Source: Xanthostigma xanthostigma
Taxonomy: Eukaryota > Arthropoda > Insecta > Raphidioptera > Raphidiidae
Direction of reading: 5' to 3'
DNA: 64,000 bases
Assembly (NCBI GenBank): GCA_963575645.1
Contig: OY754476.1
Location: 2,604,001-2,668,000, forward strand
How positions within the stretch are numbered: position 1 is the stretch's first letter; every line of letters begins with the position of its first letter. A model generated the notes under the pieces. The model made no database searches, was not told the origin of the DNA, and worked only from the letters and a program-made list of their open reading frames with translations. This document shows, one piece after another, positions 57,721 to 64,000 of the stretch. A program made the translations under genes and the position numbers.

Positions 57721-58022
57721 ATCTTCTTCAGAAATATCTAAAAAATATAAAAATTAATCAGTATTAGCTACTTATTTTCTAATAGAATGCAAGATTGAAT
57801 GATTGAATCTTGCATTCTATTAGAAAATAAGTAGTTAATACTGATAAATTTTTATATTTTTTAGATATTTCTGAAGAAGGTCCAAATCTGGATCGAAACG
57901 TCATCTTTTGTGATATTGATTTATGTTTTTATATTATTTTTAGTCAATATATAGTATGAAAAAAATTGGTCGACAATTTTATTTATTTGAAGAGTTCTAT
58001 TCAGACGTTAATCAAAGATTTG
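57721..58022 (+). mobile_element. Family A element with foldback head and intact signature
   Basis: Arms 57721-57796 and 57806-57881 pair around a 9-base loop. Then comes the signature: CTGAAGAA (57871-57878), stem GGTCC/GGATC (57879-57883/57890-57894), GAAACGTC (57895-57902). The body ends with the inverted head (GGTCGACAATTTTATTTATT) and the 3' tail GAAGAGTTCTATTCAGACGT then TAATCAAAGATTT. The left boundary duplication was not found. Confidence 0.65.
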
Positions 58023-59020
58023 ACTTAAGTAATGTTCATGATTAATAATTTATAGTTTTTCATTTTTTTTTGACGTCCTCTACATATTATTGGACTATCA
58101 GTGAAGTATTAGGCAACTTTTACGTATAGCTATTTTTGTATGAGAAATAAGAAATACTGAATTATTTAAACCTTTAAAAAAAACAAATAATTAAAATCCA
58201 TCACCAGCCGTACAGACCAAAAACACAAAAAAAAGTTTACAAAAAAAATGTGTTAAGTAAAACTTTTCTCTTCTAGTTCAACCCTGTGTTGATTTCAACA
58301 ACATTATTCGGAATTCCCTTTTCCCGACAGGTTTTCCTTTAAGTTAATCACTTTGTTAATACTGTTGGTTAATTTGCATTTCTTTATGTTTGTTGCGCGA
58401 GGTAAATCGTTTTTATATGCTTTTTGTGCCTTCCAGTGTTCCGCTCGGAGCGACGGTCCAACCATTTGGGGAAGGGGGGATTTTTGTCTGCCTTTAGAAA
58501 TAACGAAAGGAGGGGGAGTAGTTCGGTGCACTGATTATAACTAAGCCTTAACACAACTGACTCATGTTTCTTGCATATATTAAAGGATTTATAAAAACGA
58601 TGCTTTATTACAGTGTAAATGAATAAATTAACACTGCAATTATTTTTATAATAAGACGGGGTAAATTTTCTCATCCATAAACTGCTGTTATTGTGACTTT
58701 ATCCGCGCTGAATTCTTAATACGGGCAAAGACAAATTTCATCCGTTTTGAAAAATATACTTTAGTGTTTGAATGTTGACTTAATATCTCTCATTTTAACG
58801 ATTTATGGGTAATGAACATAGTGTCAAAAACCCTACACTTAATTTTTACTTTCTTACAAATTCCACTGACATTTTTAAATTGAAAAGGATTTAAAAAAAT
58901 AATATTTTCTATTTGTTGATAAAACAGATTTGATAAAGAAGGGAAAAAAATGGAATTTGGATGGAAAGATAGCTTAAACAATCTTTTCAATAACTGATAA
59001 TATTATTGCGTTTCTATATA
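58023..59020. other. AT-rich DNA with one exon-like patch
   Basis: No supported gene. At 58437-58500, CTTTTTGTGCCTTCCAG looks like an acceptor site followed by a GC-rich stretch, but no donor or conserved frame is recognised. Confidence 0.35.
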
Positions 59021-59021
59021 A

Positions 59022-59041
59022 GGTTCGTCCAAGCAGCCAGC

Positions 59042-59070
<29 letters not shown>
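59022..59070. repeat. MITE end followed by (ATT)n
   Basis: GGTTCGTCCAAGCAGCCAG, the end of the 55121-55276 MITE family, is followed directly by about ten ATT repeats (about 59041-59070). The rest of the element is missing. Confidence 0.55.
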
Positions 59071-59072
<2 letters not shown>

Positions 59073-59672
59073 GCTAATGCCTTCACGATGACTCCAAGTA
59101 TAAAACTTGAAGAAACTGACGCAAGAATGCTTGATAACGAGATATCAGACAGTGTTTTTCAAAATTCTTCCAAAATCGCTCCTTTTAGAGAGATTCCACT
59201 GTAATTTTCTTTTGTTTACGTAAAGTATAAATGTACGGTTCTGGTTGAGGTTTGTAAGTCGTAACAGGTTGTTTAATAATTTAACTATTTAGTGTGCTTG
59301 ATTCAAAGGGCAGAACTGGAGATCCAGTAGGCTCTAAAAACAAAGAAGAAGAAACAAAACGCAAACGACTGTTATGTTTATCAACTCGTGTGTATAATAC
59401 ATGTTATTATGTTGGATGCTATGATGGTATAATATAATATGAACACGTTGTAACATGTTCCACGTAAATACACAAAGCTGCACTAAATTGTTCACAAATG
59501 TTTTGGAGCTCACGAAATCGTGTTGATTGTATAATTAGTGTATTTGCCTATGCATAGTACATGGTACAATGGTACATACACTATTGATGTCGTTCGGATG
59601 CCGCTACCTTTTCATAAAATCTCGATCTTTCATATAATTTTGAACAGCTTTTTACAATTTTTAAAAATGTAT
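59071..59672. other. AT-rich DNA, nothing recognised
   Basis: About 600 bp without a gene. A short palindrome ACTGGAGATCCAGT lies near 59308. Confidence 0.4.
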
Positions 59673-59680
59673 ATACAATA

Positions 59681-60174
59681 CAGCGTTGCCAGTTTTTTTT
59701 TTGCCAAGTCGGGATTTTGGAACTCTTTGAGTGAAAACAGCGGGATTCTTTCGTCGAAAGCGGGTCATAGTAAAAAACGTATATAATCAGAAGTTTTCAA
59801 ATATTTATCTTTTTATTTGAATTAAAATTACGTTTACGTGACAATAGATAGCAAAAATAGCCATAGAAAATGTATTTTAATAAAAATATAATATTTTAAA
59901 TCAGATTTACCCTATCGTTATATAGTTGAGTCTTATTCGTCTTCAGAATAAAAAAAAAAAAAAACAGAAATCAAAATCTTTCTTATCTTTATTACGCGCC
60001 GGGCGGGCGGCCAGTATTCACTTGTCTGTGCCCCACACCCACGCTTCCTCAGCAAGCTGCGCGCACGGTCGAGTTATCCCCGAAAAGCGGGACTGAGCCT
60101 ATTCCGCGCGGGACATTTAATTTTGATTTAAAAATCGGGACATCCCGCCAAAATCGGGACGTCTGGCAACACTG
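59681..60174. mobile_element. hAT-like element with perfect 8-bp target duplication
   Basis: CAGCGTTGCCAG at the left and CTGGCAACACTG at the right are hAT-type TIRs. Both sides have ATACAATA (59673-59680 and 60175-60182). It is 494 bp, with no transposase, and has a GC-rich patch near 60000-60110. The phrases CGGGAT and ATCCCGC occur in both subterminal regions. Confidence 0.8.
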
Positions 60175-60182
60175 ATACAATA

Positions 60183-60460
60183 CTAGCTATTCGGCATTGC
60201 TTCGCCTGGGTATAAAGTCGTTTTGCGACGTAAAAAATGGGATTTAAAGATCTTAGTCGGATCGGAGAGACCCTGCCTCGCGTATACAAAGATAAACTTC
60301 AACAATAATCTGAACGACACCACATCAGTCTTTGAGGATTCATAACTTTTCGTCTAAAATTCGTTACTTCATGAAACTTAATCAAAATCTGTTCCTGATT
60401 ATGTAAATTTAATCTAGAAAAAAATATGATTGGAGCAGTAGTTCACAGACAGAAAGACAA
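60183..60460 (-). mobile_element. Helitron-like 3' portion
   Basis: Inverted end: AAGCAATGCCGAATAGCTAG, with T next, beginning exactly where the hAT target duplication stops. Upstream is wording common to lepidopteran repeats (AAACTTAATCAAAATCTGTT). 5' end unclear. Confidence 0.5.
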
Positions 60461-60538
60461 ACAAAAACTATACTTTGCGTAATAATATGTCATGGTTTCT
60501 GTTAAAACAAACGCTTTTCTCTTTAATTTTATTAACAG

Positions 60539-61106
60539 ATAGCGGTCCCGCCCGGTTTCACCCGGGTGCAAAAGAATGAATGCGGAAGGAAGGGACATGA
60601 GTACACACATTCGTCTTAGTTTACCGAGATGAATGTTGTGTCCAAATTTCATGATGATTGGAGTTACCGTTCAAAAGTTTTTGTCGATAGAGCAGTACTA
60701 TTTAAGCTTTTTTTAACTAATATTTTTTTTAAATGAAATAAATAAAATTAAAATAAATTTAAATGTAAGCCTTAGAAGAAAGCAATGTAAAAAATAAAAA
60801 AAAAATAAAAATATATTCATCCAACGTGGCCCTCGAACCCGCGACCATTACTAATATGAGTATATGTAGTTAGTACATTTCACATGAATAGAAGCTTATT
60901 TTTGAGATACTTTTTGCAACATTTTTCATTAAAGCTCCGCTCCTAATGGTCGTAGCGTAATATTATAGCCTATAGCCTTCCTCGGTAAATGGGCTATCCA
61001 ACAAAAAAAATGTATTCAATTTGAACCAGTAGTTCCTGAGATTAGCGCGTTCAAACAAACAAACAAACAAACAAATAAACTCTTCAGCTTTATATATTAG
61101 TATAGA
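60539..61106 (-). mobile_element. Near-complete non-autonomous Helitron
   Basis: On the minus strand it starts TCTATACTAATATATAAAGC and goes through GAACGCGCTAATCTCAGGAA and CTATAGGCTATAATATTACG. It ends CACCCGGGTGAAACCGGGCG then GGACCGCTAT (terminal CTAG to CTAT). The interior has a B-box-like GGGTTCGAGGGCC. 568 bp, no ORF. Confidence 0.7.
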
Positions 61107-62319
61107 TTTGCTTCTCATTAATTTGAGGTATCAAACGTACAAATGGGTCAATATTTGCTGAAAAACTAACAACCACGACAATCGAGGCTTATTTCGTTAG
61201 TTATCTTTATTACAAAACAGTGCCGTTTTGTTAAACGGCTAGCCACTTTTTAAAGCGTCATAAACATATTACAGTGCTGTAAATTGGTTATGTATGAGGA
61301 GCCATTTTATAAGTTAATATGCTATACTTTTGATTTTGTAGAACCAAAGAAACATGTGCCGTCCAGACAAAAATTAAAAAATGTAAAAGGAATTTCGGTT
61401 TAACTGAAAAATTTGTACTAAATTTTTTGAGCGCAATATATACCGCGTTTATTAACATATGTATCTACATGGATGAATGAATATAAGTAAGTACCTCATG
61501 TACTATATTGTGATGTATAATACAACATTACTAACATACATAGCATAGCATAGAAAGCTCATACATCGAGTTGACTGAACACAATATAAATAAACTGGTA
61601 ACCGGATCACCAACATGGCTTCACTTTTCGCGCAATTTACTCCCAATTCACCCTTATTTAGGGTTGATGCAACGTTTTACAAGACACACTTAAGGTATAT
61701 TTATATACCCTTTTCATCCCTCATAAACTGATTTAAAAAAAATTCAAAACTTCTTTCCATCACGCGTCTTTATAACTTAACTTTAAAGTGGCACGAAAGT
61801 GGTCTTATTTCCTACACTCCTTGTCGAAAAACGCGGATATCATCAATACCAATACAAGTTAATGTAAAGGTATCAATTTCGTCACTTAATATTAAAAACT
61901 ATGAACTGATATTTCACGGATTTTTAAGTTGTTTCTACTTTTTTAACAGCGTGTAGAAATCAAATAGACGAACAAATATTTCAAAAATAAGAGGGAAACA
62001 GCCTTTCAAAGTTTAATTGAATTTTTTAAATTTTTTTATTTAATTCAAAAGCCCGGTTAACACACGCGAAGGCATGATAGCATGAATCGGAAATGCTTCC
62101 CAAATAATTCGCGGAAGGCTACGATGTCGGCATCTTTGTGTCCAACAAAACGGGGACAACTTTGAACAATTTCTGTGAATACCTGATAATGACAAAACAT
62201 ATTTCCATAGTGACATAACAATACGCCAGGAGAAAATATAATAAAACTCTGAAAGGTCGTTCCTCTTTCATTTCTGAGTTTTGATAAGAAAGTTACTTGT
62301 TCATCTATTTGAAAATACA
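61107..62319. other. AT-rich DNA, nothing recognised
   Basis: No gene over 1.2 kb. The 111-residue minus frame at 62057-62392 begins within Helitron text and is not recognised. Confidence 0.45.
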
Positions 62320-62477
62320 TATTTTTTTGGACGTTCATCTTAGTTAACTTTTGAACGGTAACTCCGATCATCATAAAATTTGGACGTAACATTCATCTTG
62401 GTAAAATGTGTGTACTCATGTTCCTCCCTTCCCCATTCGTTCTTTTACACCCGGGTGAAACCGGACGGGACCGCTAG
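62320..62477 (+). mobile_element. Helitron-like 3' end
   Basis: AACTTTTGAACGGTAACTCC and CACCCGGGTGAAACCGGACG then GGACCGCTAG followed by T. The hairpin CACCCGGGTG lies about 20 bases before CTAG. The 5' part is missing or diverged. Confidence 0.65.
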
Positions 62478-63639
62478 TTGTTTATAAACTGAACATGTTT
62501 CAATCTTTTCGTAGGAAATGGAAAAAAAAAACAAAGCGTGCGGATGTGTTTAAAAAGTGTACTTGAAATCAGTAAGAGACGTTTAATATTGTGTAGTTGC
62601 GAAGTTGGGAAATATAAAGTTTGCAATGGCATACATAGGGATCAAATGCGGATTTAGTAAGGTGCCATAAAATACAACTGCTGGATTCACTTGTCTCGTA
62701 AAGTATTTACTTTTGTACTGTTAGTGCATCGTATATCGAATTGTCGGAGTTCGTATATCAATAGGCGCTGTTCTAAATTCCATTTAAAATAGTTAAAAGT
62801 TATACTTCTTTGGCGTGATTGAAACATTTTTAATTTGCATACAAATAGTTCATTGAAATGAAATAATGAAAGAGCTGGAATGAGATTAGCATAAATAATT
62901 AGACTATCCTCCCTACTCAGTGAGCCAAAAAACAAGTATTGTTCACTAGTGTAAGTTAGTGACTCATTACCTCTATTCTGTTGGTAGCCTTTTTCTGCGA
63001 GCAACTTCATCCTGTTAATTTCGATGTTACGGTGTGCGCGCGCATCGTGAAAATTCACCCTCATGATTTTTCGTAACGCGTCAAAAATGTATAGCGTCAA
63101 AAATTATAATTTAGCCGAAAAAAGTCTTTGACTGAAAAATGTTCTCACTTCAAGACATATACTTTTTGCGTCGTGTGCGTTCGAACGGTCGTTTTGAAGG
63201 TCTGTTGTTGTCGGTCACTTAATTATGAATTGACCACTGCTGCGAAAATTGCGCAGTAAAGTACTTTATCCCACGTTGTTGTCAATAGGTACAGTCGTTT
63301 CGTTTGTATATACATATAGTCATCCGTCTCCAAAATCCACATCAAGATCGTTTAATAATGCTGCGTATATTTTATAACTGTTTAAATATTTGAAAATAAA
63401 CATTTCTAAATCCATTCAAACGTACTAGAATAAAAAGTAAAAAAAATGTTATTTTGCAATATTGTAGTGTATGATAGGTTTTTTAGTGTGTGGAACCCAG
63501 TCTGGTTACTTTAGTTACGGCTTTTTTTGTAATTGTTCTGAAAATCAGCTTTACTTTAAAATTTATATGCGTTGTAAATCAGACTTGATTTGAAAATTGT
63601 ATCTGATTTTATTTTGTATGACTACGGCTGTTATTGGGA
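62478..63639. other. AT-rich DNA with the longest open frame in the window
   Basis: The minus frame 62687-63100 has 137 residues but no recognisable motif, signal or repeat. It overlaps a phrase shared with 50857-50880. I do not claim a gene. Confidence 0.4.
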
Positions 63640-63850
63640 GCAATAGAATAGAATCGCATTCGGGAGGTACCGGGTTTGAATCCCGGCGGGGGCAGATGTG
63701 ACTAGGACTTTTTCCTACTGCCTCTCGCCGAGAAACGATAATTATTGTACCGGTCATCTTGTTGAGGTTTCCATGGTTTTCCTCAATAATTCCAGATAAA
63801 TATCGAGATGGTTCCTTATTCAAGGCCATGTCCGATTGCCTGTCAAACTC
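63640..63850 (+). mobile_element. tRNA-derived SINE (partial)
   Basis: A B-box-like GGGTTTGAATCCC at about 63672 is followed by GGTTTCCATGGTTTTCCTCA and GAGATGGTTCCTTATTCAAG then GCCATGTCCGA. The second part matches the body of a SINE family widespread in insects. The A-box end is degraded. The minus-strand 88-residue frame is only SINE sequence. Confidence 0.6.
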
Positions 63851-64000
63851 CTATGCTCAAAATTTGCCTACCTTATCCTTAATTTCCTAAAAATTCCTTC
63901 ATTTGCTCATTGCTATTAAGTTCAAGTTAAAAAAAATTTTGAAAATAACGGAAAGTGTGGGATAAAAAAAATAGTAATGGTGCGAATGGCATCTATTATG
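63851..64000. other. AT-rich end of window
   Basis: No feature recognised in the last 150 bases. Confidence 0.4.

Noticed and set aside
58304..58544. Exon with acceptor site at 58437-58453
   Set aside because: Only the acceptor-like sequence is seen. No donor, no recognisable frame, no conservation evidence.
62057..62392. 111-residue minus frame
   Set aside because: The first third is translated Helitron sequence; the rest is not recognised.
62687..63100. 137-residue minus-strand frame, the longest in the window
   Set aside because: No recognisable motif, no splice or promoter context, and it overlaps a phrase shared with another non-coding site at 50857. A frame of this size can occur by chance in 64 kb.

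Overview
This window looks like gene-poor, AT-rich nuclear DNA from an insect, most likely a moth or butterfly. The assignment rests on repeats: several Helitron-like copies of the kind abundant in Lepidoptera (A-TCTATACTAATATTATAAA 5' ends; CGGGACCGCTAG 3' ends), and a copy of the 'AGGGTTCCGTACC' repeat at about 53970-54532. No protein-coding gene can be supported across 64 kb. Open frames are short, mostly unrecognised, and often run through repeats. The window is best read as intergenic or large-intron sequence that has collected mobile elements.

Layout. 1-9600: simple AT-rich DNA with a foldback insertion (2744-2982), a tRNA-like SINE head (about 3812-3903), a 'GCGTGGGGCGC' foldback (about 3911-4258), Helitron fragments (about 7000-7640) and a second foldback insertion (8357-8617). 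9600-16000: two hAT-like MITEs, a Helitron-like tandem repeat, and a nested cluster of foldbacks (13326-15402). 16000-25000: a TIR element, a tandem array of 320-bp units (17619-19510), a PIF/Harbinger-like element with a possible transposase remnant (20892-21545), a 1.07-kb element with a 496-bp near-perfect inverted repeat (22443-23513) and a TIR element (23931-24494). 26230-27410: the only obvious GC-rich island, with a possible TATA/initiator promoter and short first exon. 27.4-64 kb: long AT-rich stretches with scattered foldbacks, a LINE 3' end, a second possible core promoter beside a 103-bp triplication (43.3-43.8 kb), a 198-bp Helitron with intact ends, a hAT element with perfect 8-bp TSDs and a terminal SINE fragment.

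The most interesting signal is a related set of small insertions scattered through the window. At least eight have 12-14-bp target duplications. They are often inverted on themselves, truncated to as little as 31 bp, or made of two ends fused together. Several carry a short signature, CTGAAGAT - variable hairpin - GAAACGTC, whose stem sequence changes while pairing is kept. This resembles a hammerhead-ribozyme core, and the insertion style resembles Penelope-like retroelements. No reverse transcriptase is present, so these would be non-autonomous copies. The family link and any ribozyme activity are inferences.
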